Shown in pieces: positions 21,374 through 32,879 of a stretch of DNA of 64,000 nucleotides. The translations under genes were made by a program, and so were the position numbers. The stretch's first letter is position 1; every line of letters starts with the position of its first letter. Origin of the DNA: Phymorhynchus buccinoides (Eukaryota; Mollusca; Gastropoda; Neogastropoda; Raphitomidae); contig CM065713.1 of NCBI GenBank assembly GCA_017654935.2, positions 16,987,945 through 17,051,944 on the forward strand. Reading direction: 5' to 3'. Below the pieces are notes generated by a model. That model did not search any database and was not told the origin of the DNA. It saw only the letters and a program-made list of their open reading frames with translations.

Positions 21374-21503
21374 TTAAAGACCCACCACGTCGCGTGTCAA
21401 AATCACGGTTTTCACGTGTTGTCCCTCTTATAGCTGGTAAGAAATCTTAAGAAATCTTCCAAGCATAAGAGGGAATGTGACACGTGACGTGGGGGGTCTT
21501 TAA
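21374..21503. mobile_element. Hairpin element, 130 bp (MITE-like)
   Basis: TTAAAGACCC(A)CCACGTC.CGTGTCA at the left and its complement at the right (TGACACGTGACGTGGGGGGTCTTTAA); CCCTCTTATAGCTGG pairs with CCAAGCATAAGAGGG further in. The left arm has ~18 extra bases. Flanks share ACATT (21371-21375 and 21503-21507), a possible 5-bp duplication, but the edges are ambiguous. It abuts an L2 3' end. Confidence 0.6.
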
Positions 21504-21510
21504 CATTGAG

Positions 21511-21765
21511 CTAAACACTACAAACAATGAGTAATGCCTACACGTACACACAAGAAAAATAAATAAAATAAACAAAGCATTGTAGTACATAAGCACTGAT
21601 TATATATGAATAGGTAGAAACACAGATCATAGTAGATATAAAGAACAAAATAGGTTTACATTATTTACAATGAGGAGGATAAACAAAAAAACAAAACAAA
21701 ACAAAAACAATGAATAAGCTCTACGCACATGGCATAAACACCAACTACATTATGTATAAGCAAAC
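21511..21765. other. A-rich intergenic
   Basis: No gene or repeat recognised apart from A-rich words and (AAAAC)n at 21687-21708. Confidence 0.5.
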
Positions 21766-21768
21766 AAA

Positions 21769-22120
21769 AACCAGAATAAATACACAAATCATTATAGGTG
21801 TAGATGACAAAATACATTGATTTCGAAGTCAAAGACACACGCACACACGATCGAAATGCATCTCCCTCCCAATCCACCCATAAAACCAGAATAAATACAC
21901 AAATCATTATAGGTGTAGATGACAAAATACATTGATTTGGAAGTCAAAGACACACGCACACACACGATCGAAATGCATCTCCCTCCCAATCCACCCATAA
22001 AACCAGAATAAATACACAAATCATTATAGGTGTAGATGACAAAATACATTGATTTCGAAGTCAAAGACACACGCACACACACGATCGAAATGCATCTCCC
22101 TCCCAATCCACCCATAAAAT
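21769..22120 (+). repeat. 115-117-bp tandem repeat, three units
   Basis: CCAGAATAAATACACAAATC recurs at 21771, 21886 and 22003. Units include GTGTAGATGACAAAATACA, a CACACGCACACAC run and CTCCCTCCCAATCCACCCAT. They differ by a 2-bp CA indel and a few bases. The minus-strand 142-codon frame is repeat translation. Confidence 0.9.
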
Positions 22121-22150
22121 GGTAAATTGCCAGGAATCTGAGAAACATCT

Positions 22151-23252
22151 TTGGCCTGAAAAATGAGACACAAGATGGATGCCCTGCTTCGGAAGTGGAG
22201 ACATGAACAAGAATTGGCATTTTACTCAGTCATTAACTGAAGCAATGAAAAGAACAATCATGGTAGGTGCAAAAAGAAAGCAAAGAGCCAAATGGTTTGA
22301 CAGTGAGTGTTTTGTAAAGAAAAGAGAAATGAAGAGACTTCTGAGGGTAAGCAGGAAACCAAAAGCACAGATGGGTGATGTTGTTGAGTAGGGTAAAGCA
22401 GAATACAAAACTTTCCTTGAGTCAAAAGAAAAAGCCATACGAGATTCTAATTTGAATAATTTGCTCACTTCTATAGATAATCCAAACCAGTTTTGGACTG
22501 AAATTCGAAAGCATAAAAGACGCAACACAATTCCTAACAACATTACAGAAGATGATTGGATTCAGCAATTTAAATCAGTTTTTAATGATGGTTGTGTGGA
22601 GGTTTTGAAGATATCACAACAGACGAAGACTTTTTTGACAACGGACTAGACAAAGAAATTAGCGAGGAAGAAATCATAAAAGCCATTAAACACATGAAAT
22701 CAGGTAAGTCTGGGGGTTTAGATGGCATTCTGGCTGAAATGCTGAAAACATCACAGCAATACTTTGTACCTTTTCTGAATAAGTATTTTAATGCTATATT
22801 CTCAAAACGTTATTTCCCCATGAAATGGTCTGAGGCAGTGATAGTTCCTTTGCACAAAAAGGGTGACACTGACAACCCAGACAACTTTATCCTCAGCATC
22901 CTCAGTAAAGTTTTTACACACATTATGAATGACAGGCTTACTCAATGGACAGAATCAAATGGCACGAGCAGGTTTTAGGAAAGGGCGGTCCACAACTGAT
23001 CATAGTTTTACATTGAATACAATCATTGAAAAATATCTAGCTAAAAACAACAAATTGTATGTTATTCATTGATTTAAAAAAGACGTATGATACAGTTAAT
23101 TGCAGTGTTTTGTAGCACATTCTTCTTCATGCCGGTGTTAAAGGTAAGGTGTTTAATATGATAAAGGCAATCTATTCAACAGTTAAAGCTTGTGTTTTAT
23201 GTTATAGTTCTAGTGGTTATTCAAGATTATTTAAATGTCTTCAAGGACTTAA
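22151..23252 (+). pseudogene. LINE X, N-terminal part of reverse transcriptase (unit A)
   Basis: Linker phrases AKWFDSECFVKKREMKRLL and NPNQFWTEIRKHKRRN lead into reverse transcriptase motifs GKSGGLDGILAEMLK, WSEAVIVPLHKKGD and, one frame over, ARAGFRKGRSTTDH, FKKTYDTVN, GVKGKVFNMIKAIYSTVKAC. Broken by a stop after GDVVE, the 7-bp deletion, a frameshift before ARAGF, and stops flanking FKKTYDTVN. The endonuclease domain is absent. The frame breaks off at TTCAAGGACTTAA (23240-23252), the target site of LINE Y; X resumes at 26760. A non-LTR polymerase by motif; clade not determined. Confidence 0.85.
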
Positions 23253-24550
23253 GCAAATCTACCGTTGGTTTGGAAGGCATATCTTATCAACTTTTGAATC
23301 ACTTACCTTATACTTGGAAATAATTACTATTCTAGTTTTACCATAAATGTTGGTTAAATGAAGCTCTTCCAAAAATCTGGAAGCAGCCTATTGTGATTCC
23401 TATACCAAAACAAGGTAAACCACGAGCATCAGTAAATAGTTATAGACCAATAGCTTTGACTTCTCATGCAGGTAAAGTTTTAGAGAAAATTATACAGAAA
23501 AGATTATTCTATCATTGTGAAAAAAATGATATCATTCCCAATTGTCAAGCTGGGTTTAGAAAAGGACGTTGCACAGCAGATAACCTAGTTAAGCTTACTT
23601 CTCAAATGGACAGAAACAATTTTTAAAAAGAAAAAGTACACTTGCCACATTCTTTGACGTACGAAAAGTTTATGACAGTGCTTGGCATGCAAGACTTTTA
23701 CATAAATTAAGTAACACTGGTGTAACAGGTATAATGTATCATTATATAAAAAAAAATATGCTATTAGACAGGTCAATATGCGTAAGGTTGGGGAACGTCT
23801 ACTCTTCAGCCAAACAGATCGACACAGGGATTCCCCAAGGATCTGTAATAGCGCCATTATTATTCAGTATACTTACCAAATTGTGTATACAAGACAACAA
23901 ATGTTGTGCAATACGCACATGATATAGCTATATGGGTCAATACATCTGTAAGGAAACATACTAATAAAATATCTGTTAATTATGTTCAAAACATATACCA
24001 AACAGAACTTGATAATCTAAATCAATATATGAAATAAAATGGATTGATGTTATCAATGCTTTTTAATAATAGTGAAAATCCTAAAACTTTACCTCAGTTA
24101 GTACTGGATGGAAGCCCTCTTGTTTATGAGCATTCTGTTAATTTTGTTTTGTGTATATTTGACATCAAAATTAAATTGGAAAGTTCATATTGAATATTTG
24201 ATTTCAAAAGCGATAAAAAGACAACTTTTTTAAAAAATCATAAATAAACAATCATGGAGTCAAAATACCAAAACATTACTGCATCCTGCAATATCTCTAG
24301 TTCGACCAGTACTATCATATGGGCAAGAGGTTTATTTCAGTGCCTCAAATACTCTTTTAAATAAGTTGCAAAGCATAGACAGTAAAGCTATTAAACTAGC
24401 ACTTGGTGTCCCTATGCACTCTAACACGCTTAGAACATACAAAGAGAGCAATATATTGTCATTAGCGGAACATCGGAAACTAGCAGTTTCAAAATATATA
24501 GTCAGAGGCCTTTCTGCTGACAATAATACAGAGGATGAAACATTCTTAAA
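23253..24550 (+). pseudogene. LINE Y, reverse transcriptase part (unit A)
   Basis: Motifs in order: IWKQPIVIPIPKQGKPRASV, NSYRPIALTSHAGKVLEKII, AGFRKGRCTADNLV, FFDVRKVYDSAWHARLLHK, DTGIPQGSVIAPLLFSI. The catalytic YADD box reads YAHD here (GCACAT), and 8 bp are missing after FSI compared with unit B, so the frame is lost. The thumb region also has a frameshift (KFLGVYL in B is destroyed). Preceded directly by the 13-bp target duplication. The Y frame is interrupted by the L2 at 24551. Confidence 0.85.
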
Positions 24551-25073
24551 CGGGTCCAGAATAATGCTGCTCGTCTCATTTCTCGCTCCCCTAGGTACGA
24601 TCACATCACTCCGGTTCTTCGTTCCCTACACTGGCTCCCAGTTCAATCACGTATTGACTACAAACTTCTCCTCCTTGCCTTCAAGTCACTGAATGATCAA
24701 GCTCCCGTGTATCTCTCTGATCTTCTTCATCTCTATGTCCCAGCTCGCCAACTACGTTCGTCTTCTGATTCTCGTCTCCTTTCCATTCCCTCCATCCGTC
24801 TCAAATCTGCTGGCCAACGTTCTTTTTCTTGTCAAGCACCATCTCTGTGGAATTCTCTGCCTTCTCCTCTCCGACACTCCAACTCAGTCTCCTCATTCAA
24901 AACCTCTCTTAAAACCCATCTTTTTCCTGCTGCGCCCTAAATATTTGATCAGTTGTCTATCGTTGTGTGCACGTGAGGGAAGATTGAATAAGAGGTTTGT
25001 GCTGTGTTTTGTGGTGTGTGAGTGTGTGTGTGTGTGTGTGTGCGTGTGTGCGTGCGTGTGCGTGCGTGTGCGC

Positions 25074-25128
<55 letters not shown>

Positions 25129-25401
25129 CATGAATGTGTGCATACATGTGTGCTTGTGTGTGTTTTGGTTTTGTGGGTTGTGTGTGCACGCATGTGTGTG
25201 TGTGTCTGTGTTTGTGTGCGTGTCTGTGTGTCTGTCTGCGTGCGTACGTTTTTGTGTGAGGGTGTTTGTGTATGTGTGTTGGTGTATGTGGTCAGTCCAT
25301 GCGGCTCGGTTGCTGTGGCTTACCGAATGGGGTATGAACGAGTTGGCTTCGATAAATGTGTGTGTTTATGTGTGTGCGTGTGCGTGTGCGTGTGTGTGTG
25401 T

Positions 25402-25484
<83 letters not shown>

Positions 25485-25629
25485 GCTTTGTATATGCGCT
25501 GTTGCTGGTTGGTGTCACTCTTGAATGCTGTTTTGTTGTCTGTTGATGAATCATTGATTGTAAAGCGCTTTGGGCTCATCTGAGGTAAAGCGCTATATAA
25601 ATGTGCAATTATTATTATTATTATTATTA
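24551..25629 (+). mobile_element. L2 insertion in LINE Y (unit A), 5'-truncated
   Basis: Starts CGGGTCCAGAATAATGCTGC and carries the L2 C-terminus (SLHWLPVQSRIDYK, PARQLRSSSDSRLLSIPS, SLWNSLPSPLRHS, SFKTSLKTHLFPAAP stop at about 24940, in a +1 frame after an indel). A 3' UTR follows with (TG)n/(CG)n at 25015-25130, GT-rich sequence, (GA)n at 25404-25483, then AAGCGCTTTGGGCTCATCTG, AGGTAAAGCGCTATATAAAT and an (ATT)n tail. TTAAA flanks both ends (24546-24550, 25630-25634). The same subfamily is longer at 56041-58043 (minus). Confidence 0.9.
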
Positions 25630-26759
25630 TTAAATTCAGACAGATTTTCCGAAAAGAGCAAAAAATATAACATCTCTGCAGTCAATCAACAATTATATTG
25701 AAGACATTATGAGTAAAAGTAAGGTAAATATCCATAATATCCCAGTCATGCCTATTATACCACTAATGCCACCATGGGAACAAAGAAAGGCAACCTTTGA
25801 TATAGAATATACCAGTTACAACAAAGATGAAGAGGCTAATCTATTAGTTTCTGACGTTCGACGCCATTTAGATTCAAAATATTCAAATCATTTAAAAAAT
25901 GTCACTGATGGTTCAGTCTTAGATACGTCAGACAGTGGGGCAGGTTTTGCTATACCATCACTTAAAATAGAAAAGTCTGATTATTTAGGCAAAGACATAT
26001 CAATATTTACTTCTGAATTATACGCAATAATGCAAGCTTTAGAATTTGTTTGTGCTCTACCATATTCCATTTATAACATCTTATTCTGTGTGGATTCAAA
26101 ATCAGTTTTACAAACTCTGAAGCAAAATAACAGTAAAATTCGCACCGATGTTGTCTTTGAAATTAAGCATTTAATTCATTGTATAAAATGAATACAAAAG
26201 GTATTTTAATCTGCTAAAAGAGGGGCCTTCAATAACACTAACACATTTTTAGATGCGAAATTGGTATTGTCAACACATGAAACTTACTCTTTGTTGGCAA
26301 AATCCATTTGTATCAATCCATCTGACTTTAGACCTAATATTTTGATGCATAGCAAATCCACAGTTAGCTTAGTGTACAAGATACGTCTAAATTCATGGAA
26401 AACTAAATACATAGAAACTAATTGTCTCTGCACTCAGAGATTATCAATTCATCGTTTACTATTAGAATGCCCAATGTTGCTCTCTAAATACCGAATGTTC
26501 AATATGGACTTTTTTTCATAAGTATAATAATACTAAGGATATCTTAAGTGACGCAGAAATTGACATTGCTTCAATTGCGAAATTAATGCTGTCCACGCCT
26601 ATTGGAAGCTTACTGTAGATGTTTTGCTTTGTGTGTTGTTATAATTGGGTTTTTTTTAAGCTTGCATGTATTTTTTTTAATTGGTTCAATTTTTGCATGT
26701 TGTCTAAAATCACTATTCGTGTGAAAAGACATTAAATTAAAGATTCATTCATTCACTCA
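25630..26759 (+). pseudogene. LINE Y, RNase H and C-terminal part (unit A)
   Basis: From about 25709 the frame encodes PWEQRKATFDIEYTSYNK, then an RNase H core: VTDGSVLDTSDSGAGFA, TSELYAIMQALEFV, ILFCVDSKSVLQTLKQ. A stop after HCIK breaks it; a later frame gives RLNSWKTKYIETNCLC and HRLLLECPMLL before the 3' UTR. The 3' end is AAATTAAAGATTCATTCATT and CACTCA, then the second target duplication TTCAAGGACTTAA (26760-26772). An RNase-H-bearing non-LTR element (I/Jockey-like by architecture; inference). Confidence 0.85.
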
Positions 26760-27500
26760 TTCAAGGACTTAAACAGGGATGTGTTCTTAGTCCAATCTAG
26801 TTTTAATTATTAATAAATGAACTTGCTCATGAAATAATAATTAATAGTAAACATGGTGCTATATCAACATCAGATGAAATCGAACTCTTCCTTTTACGAT
26901 TTGCAGATGATCTTACTCTTTTGGCATCAACAACAATAGGACTTCAACATCAACTGAATATTCTGGAGAAAGAGACTGGATGATTACGCCTAACTGTTAA
27001 TCTAGATCAATCAAAAGTTATTGTGTTTATTATGGGTGGGGTTTTTTAATTCTAAAGACAAATGGTATTTCAATTGCAATATGTTAGAGGTTGTCAATTC
27101 CTACAAGTGTTTGGGCCTAACCTTCTCTACTAGACATAGTTTCTTTCATGCAATGGAGGAATCAAAATTAAAAGGGAAGAAATGTGTGAATGATATACTT
27201 AGCACCTTGAAAAGAATTGGTTGTAATTCACCCAATGTTTTCGTTAATCTATTTGATGCTCAGGTTGTCCCTTTGGTGATGTATGGGGCCGAAATGTGGG
27301 GATACAAAGCTAACCAACAGATTGAACAAGTGCATGTGTATGCATGCAAACGATTTTTACATGTCAGGAATAAAACAGCAAATGATGTAGTGTATGGTGA
27401 GTTAGGACATTGTCCTCTTTGTTTAACTGCGGTTGTTAGATGTATCAAGTATTGGATTAGACTACTTAAGCAGTCAGAAGATAGGTATTCTAAGAAATTT
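26760..27500 (+). pseudogene. LINE X, catalytic and C-terminal part (unit A)
   Basis: Resumes X exactly at the target duplication: GLKQGCVLSPI, then the catalytic box LRFADDLTLLA (26893-26925), VNSYKCLGLTFSTRHSFFHAMEE, VNLFDAQVVPLVMYGAEMWG, KRFLHVRNKTANDVVYGELG and IKYWIRLLKQSEDRYSKK. Stops occur after SPI, KETG and MGGVF. It ends abruptly at the unit A/B junction; the natural continuation is seen only after unit C. Confidence 0.85.
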
Positions 27501-28590
27501 TTGGCCTGAAAAATGAGACACAAGATGGATGCCCTGCTTCGGAAGTGGAGACATGAACAAGAATTGGCATAAGCAATGAAAAGAACAATCATGGTAGGTG
27601 CAAAAAGAAAGCAAAGAGCCAAATGGTTTGACAGTGAGTGTTTTGTAAAGAAAAGAGAAATGAAGAGACTTCTGAGGGTAAGCAGGAAACCAAAAGCACA
27701 GATGGGTGATGTTGTTGAGTAGGGTAAAGCAGAATACAAAACTTTCCTTGAGTCAAAAGAAAAAGCCATACGAGATTCTAATTTGAATAATTTGCTCACT
27801 TCTATAGATAATCCAAACCAGTTTTGGACTGAAATTCGAAAGCATAAAAGACGCAACACAATCCCTAACAACATTACAGAAGATGATTGGATTCAGCAAT
27901 TTAAATCAGTTTTTAATGATGGTTGTGTGGAGGTGGAAGGTTTTGAAGATATCACAACAGACGAAGACTTTTTTGACAACGGACTAGACAAAGAAATTAG
28001 CGAGGAAGAAATCATAAAAGCCATTAAACACATGAAATCAGGTAAGTCTGGGGGTTTAGATGGCATTCTGGCTGAAATGCTGAAAACATCACAGCAATAC
28101 TTTGTACCTTTTCTGAATAAGTATTTTAATGCTATATTCTCAAAACGTTATTTCCCCATGAAATGGTCTGAGGCAGTGATAGTTCCTTTGCACAAAAAGG
28201 GTGACACTGACAACCCAGACAACTTTATCCTCAGCATCCTCAGTAAAGTTTGTACACACATTATGAATGACAGGCTTACTCAATGGACAGAATCAAATGG
28301 CACGAGCAGGTTTTAGGAAAGGGCGGTCCACAACTGATCATAGTTTTACATTGAATACAATCATTGAAAAATATCTAGCTAAAAACAACAAATTGTATGT
28401 TATTCATTGATTTAAAAAAGACGTATGATACAGTTAATTGCAGTGTTTTGTAGCACATTCTTCTTCATGCCGGTGTTAAAGGTAAGGTGTTTAATATGAT
28501 AAAGGCAATCTATTCAACAGTTAAAGCTTGTGTTTTATGTTATAGTTCTAGTGGTTATTCAAGATTATTTAAATGTCTTCAAGGACTTAA
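27501..28590 (+). pseudogene. LINE X left part (unit B)
   Basis: As in unit A, but with the 7-bp segment the frame from NNLLTSIDNPNQFWTE to NGTSRF is open for 177 codons, joining FKSVFNDGCVEVEGFED to the GKSGGLDG motif. Downstream lesions (frameshift before ARAGFRKGR, stops around FKKTYDTVN) are shared with A and C. Confidence 0.85.
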
Positions 28591-29895
28591 GCAAATCTAC
28601 CGTTGGTTTGGAAGGCATATCTTATCAACTTTTGAATCACTTACCTTATACTTGGAAATAATTACTATTCTAGTTTTACCATAAATGTTGGTTAAATGAA
28701 GCTCTTCCAAAAATCTGGAAGCAGTCTATTGTGATTCCTATTCCAAAGTAAGGTAAACCACGAGCATCAGTAAATAGTTATAGACCAATAGCTTTGACTT
28801 CTCATGCATGTAAAGTCTTAGAGAAAATTATACAGAAAAGATTATTCTATCATTGTGAAAAAAATAATATCATTCCCAATTGTCAAGCTGGGTTTAGAAA
28901 AGGACGTTGCACAGCAGATAACCTAGTTAAGCTTACTTCTCAAATGGACAGAAACAATTTTTAAAAAGAAAAAGTACACTTGCCACATTCTTTGACGTAC
29001 GAAAAGTTTATGACAGTGTTTGGCATGCAAGACTTTTACATAAATTAAGTAACAATGGTGTAACAGGTATAATGTATCATTATATAAAAAAAAATATGCT
29101 ATTAGACAGGTCAATATGCGTAAGGTTGGGGAACGTCTACTCTTCAGCCAAAAAGATCGACACAGGGATTCCCCAAGGATCTGTAATAGCGCCATTATTA
29201 TTCAGTATAATTCATGATTTACCAAATTGTCTATCCAAGACAACAAATGTTGTGCAATACGCAGATGATATAGCTATATGGGTCAATACATCTTTAAGGA
29301 AACATACTAATAAAATATCTGTTAATTATGTTCAGAACATATACCAAAGAGAACTTGATAATCTAAATCAATATATGAAATAAAATGGATTGATGTTATC
29401 AATGCTTTTTAATAATAGTGAAAATCCTAAAACTTTACCTCAGTTAGTATTGGATGGAAGCCCTCTTGTTTATAAGCATTCTGTTAAGTTTTTAGGTGTA
29501 TATTTGACATCAAAATTAAATTGGAAAGTTCATATTGAATATTTGATTTCAAAAGCGAGAAAAAGACTTACTTTTTAAAAAATCATAAATAAACAATCAT
29601 GGAGTCAAAATACCAAAACATTACTGCATCTTGCAATATCTCTAGTTCGATCAGTACTATCATATGGGCAAGAGGTTTATTTCAGTGCCTCAAATACTCT
29701 TTTAAATAAGTTACAAAGCATAGACAGTAAAGCTATTAAACTAGCACTTGGTCTCCCTATGCACTCTAACACGCTTAGAACATACAAAGAGAGCAATATA
29801 TTTTCATTAGCGGAACATCGGAAATTAGCAGTTTCAAAATATATAGTCAGAGGCCTTTCTGCTGACAATAATACAGAGGATGAAACATTCTTAAA
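28591..29895 (+). pseudogene. LINE Y left part (unit B), best-preserved copy
   Basis: Retains the catalytic box QYADDIAIWVN (about 29260) and the adjoining SIIHDLPNCLSKTTNVV that A and C have lost, and SVKFLGVYLTSKLNWKVHIE. It has its own lesions: a stop at PIPK* (CCAAAGTAAGG, 28743-28753), plus the stops NNF*, QYMK* and RLTF* seen or paralleled in the others. Still non-functional. Confidence 0.85.
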
Positions 29896-30437
29896 CGGGT
29901 CCAGAATAATGCTGCTCGTCTCATTTCTCGCTCCAAACTAGGTACGATCATATCACTCCGGTTCTTCGTTCCCTACATTGGCTCCCAGTTATAATCACGT
30001 ATTGACTACAAAATTCTCCTCCTTGCCTTCAAGTCACTGAATGATCAAGCTCCCCTGTATCTCTCTGATCTTCTTCATCTCTATGTCCCAGCTCGCCAAC
30101 TACGTTCGTCTTCTGATTCTCGTCTCCTTTCCATTCCCTCCATCCGTCTCAAATCTGCTGGCCAACGTTCTTTTTCTTGTCAAGCACCATCTCTGTGGAA
30201 TTCTCTGCCTTCTCCTCTCCGACACTCCAACTCAGTCTCCTCATTCAAAACCTCTCTTAAAACCCATCTTTTTCCTGCTGCGCCCTAAATATTTGATCAG
30301 TTGTCTATCGTTGTGTGCACGTGAGGGAAGATTGAATAAGAGGTTTGTGCTGTGTTTTGTGGTGTGTGAGTGTGTGTGTGTGTGTGTGCGTGTGTGCGTG
30401 CGTGTGCGTGCGCGCGCGCGCGCGCGCGCGCGCGTGT

Positions 30438-30469
<32 letters not shown>

Positions 30470-30768
30470 GTTGTGTGTGTGTGTGAGCATGAATGTGTGC
30501 ATACATGTGTGCTTGTGTGTGTTTTGGTTTTGTGGGTTGTGTGTGCACGCATGTGTGTGTGTGTGTGTGTGTTTGTGTGCGTGTCTGTGTGTCTGTCTGC
30601 GTGCGTACGTTTTTTGTGTGAGGGTGTAAGTATGTGTGTTGGTGTATGTGGTCAGTCCATGCGGCTCAGTTGCTGTGGCTTGCCGAATGGGGTATGAACG
30701 AGTTGGCTTCGATAAATGTGTGTGTTTATGTGTGTGCGTGTGTACGTGTGTTTGCGTGTGTGTGTGTT

Positions 30769-30840
<72 letters not shown>

Positions 30841-31009
30841 GAGAGATCAGAGAGAGAGAGAGTTGCTTTGTATATGCGCTGTTGCTGGTTGGTGTCACTC
30901 TTGAATGCTGTTTTTTTGTCTGTTGATGAATCATTGATTGTAAAGCGCTTTGGGCTCATCTGAGGTAAAGCGCTATATAAATGTGCAATTATTATTATTA
31001 TTATTATTA
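29896..31009 (+). mobile_element. L2 insertion (unit B)
   Basis: Same insertion (TTAAA at 29891-29895 and 31010-31014). Distinct 3'-UTR microsatellite alleles: TGTTGTG interruptions at 30434 and 30470, GGTGTAAG at 30624 where A and C read GGTGTTTG, and an interrupted GA tract (30770-30862 with GGAG, GACAG and ATCAG). Confidence 0.9.
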
Positions 31010-32138
31010 TTAAATTCAGACAGATTTTCCGAAAAGAGCAAAAAATATAACATCTCTGCAGCCAATCAACAATTATATTGAAGACATTATGAGTAAAAGT
31101 AAGGTAAATATCCATAATATCCCAGTCATGCCTATTATACCACTAATGCCACCATGGGAACAAAGAAAGGCAACCTTTGATATAGAATATACCAGTTACA
31201 ACAAAGATGAAGAGGTTAATCTATTAGTTTCTGACGTTCGACGCCATTTAGATTCAAAATATTCAAATCATTTAAAAAATGTCACTGATGGTTCAGTCTT
31301 AGATACGTCAGACAGTGGGGCAGGTTTTGCTATACCATCACTTAAAATAGAAAAGTCTTATTATTTAGGCAAAGACATATCAATATTTACTTCTGAATTA
31401 TACGCAATAATGCGAGCTTTAGAATTTGTTTGTGCTCTACCATATTCCATTTATAACATCTTATTTTGTGTGGATTCAAAATCAGTTTTACAAACTCTGA
31501 AGCAAAATAACAGTAAAATTCGTAACGATGTTGTCTTTGAAATTAAGCATTTAATTCATTGTATAAAATGAATACAAAAGGTATTTTAATCTGCTAAAAG
31601 AGGGGCCTTCAATAACACAATAACACATTTTTAGATGAGAAATTGGCATTGTCAACACATGAAACTTACTCTTTGTTGGAAAAATCCATTTGTATCAATC
31701 CATCTGACTTTAGACCTAATATTTTGATGCATAGCAGATCCACAGTTAGCTTAGTGTACAAGATACGTCTAAATTCATGGAAAACTAAATACATAGAAAC
31801 TAATTGTCTCTGCACTCAGAGATTATCAATTCATCGTTTACTATTAGAATGCCCAATGTTGCTCTCTAAATACCGAATGTTCAATATGGACTTTTTTTCA
31901 TAAGTATAATAATACTAAGGATATCTTAAGTGACGCAGAAATTGACATTGCTTCAATTGCGAAATTAATGCTGTCCACGCCTATTGTAAGCTTACTGTAG
32001 ATGCTTTGCTTTGTGTGTTGTTATAATTGGGTTTTTTAAGCTTGCATGTATTTTTTTAATTGGTTCAATTTTTGCATGTTGTCTAAAATCACTATTCGTG
32101 TGAAAAGACATTAAATTAAAGATTCATTCATTCACTCA
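31010..32138 (+). pseudogene. LINE Y right part (unit B)
   Basis: RNase H segment as in A with unit-specific changes: GAGGTTAAT, AAGTCTTATTAT (D to Y), ATGCGAGC, CGTAACGATG (T to N) and GATGAGAAATTGGCATTG. Ends at the target duplication 32139-32151. Confidence 0.85.
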
Positions 32139-32879
32139 TTCAAGGACTTAAACAGGGATGTGTTCTTAGTCCAATCTAGTTTTAATTATTAATAAATGAA
32201 CTTGCTCATGAAATAATAATTAATAGTAAACATGGTGCTATATCAACATCAGATGAAATCGAACTCTTCCTTTTACGATTTGCAGATGATCTTACTCTTT
32301 TGGCATCAACAACAATAGGACTTCAACATCAACTGAATATTCTGGAGAAAGAGACTGGATGATTACGCCTAACTGTTAATCTAGATCAATCAAAAGTTAT
32401 TGTGTTTATTATGGGTGGGTTTTTTTAATTCTAAAGACAAATGGTATTTCAATTGCAATATGTTAGAGGTTGTCAATTCCTACAAGTGTTTGGGCCTAAC
32501 CTTCTCTACTAGACATAGTTTCTTTCATGCAATGGAGGAAGCAAAATTAAAAGGGAAGAAATGTGTGAATGATATACTTAGCACCTTGAAAAGAATTGGT
32601 TGTAATTCACCCAATGTTTTCGTTAATCTATTTGATGCTCAGGTTGTCCCTTTGGTGATGTATGGGGCCGAAATGTGGGGATACAAAGCTAACCAACAGA
32701 TTGAACAAGTGCATGTGTATGCATGTAAACGATTTTTACATGTCAGGAATAAAACAGCAAATGATGTAGTGTATGGTGAGTTAGGACATTGTCCTCTTTG
32801 TTTAACTGCGGTTGTTAGATGTATCAAGTATTGGATTAGACTACTTAAGCAGTCAGAAGATAGGTATTCTAAGAAATTT
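32139..32879 (+). pseudogene. LINE X right part (unit B)
   Basis: As in unit A; carries GGAGGAAGCAAAA (A to E change versus A) and GCATGTAAACG, both shared with C. Truncated at the B/C junction. Confidence 0.85.

Larger units (their letters stand above)
22151..27500 (+). repeat. Tandem unit A (5350 bp) of a triplicated nested-LINE block
   Basis: Unit begins TTTGGCCTGAAAAATGAGAC and ends in LINE X at ...CTAAGAAATT, where unit B starts again with TTTGGCCTG. Order inside: LINE X left part, LINE Y left part, L2, LINE Y right part, LINE X right part. Unit A alone has 19 bp at 22221-22239 (TTTACTCAGTCATTAACTG) and lacks 7 bp present in B and C near 22605. Units are near-identical by eye. Confidence 0.95.
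27501..32879 (+). repeat. Tandem unit B (5379 bp)
   Basis: Same order as unit A. Shares with C the loss of 19 bp (junction GGCATAAGCAATG near 27567) and a 7-bp segment near 27935 absent from A. In the LINE Y and L2 interior it differs from both A and C at many sites and keeps the better-preserved coding sequence. Confidence 0.95.

Noticed and set aside
27260..27874. 204-codon minus-strand frame repeated in units A/B and B/C
   Set aside because: Shadow of LINE X coding sequence spanning the unit junction on the opposite strand.
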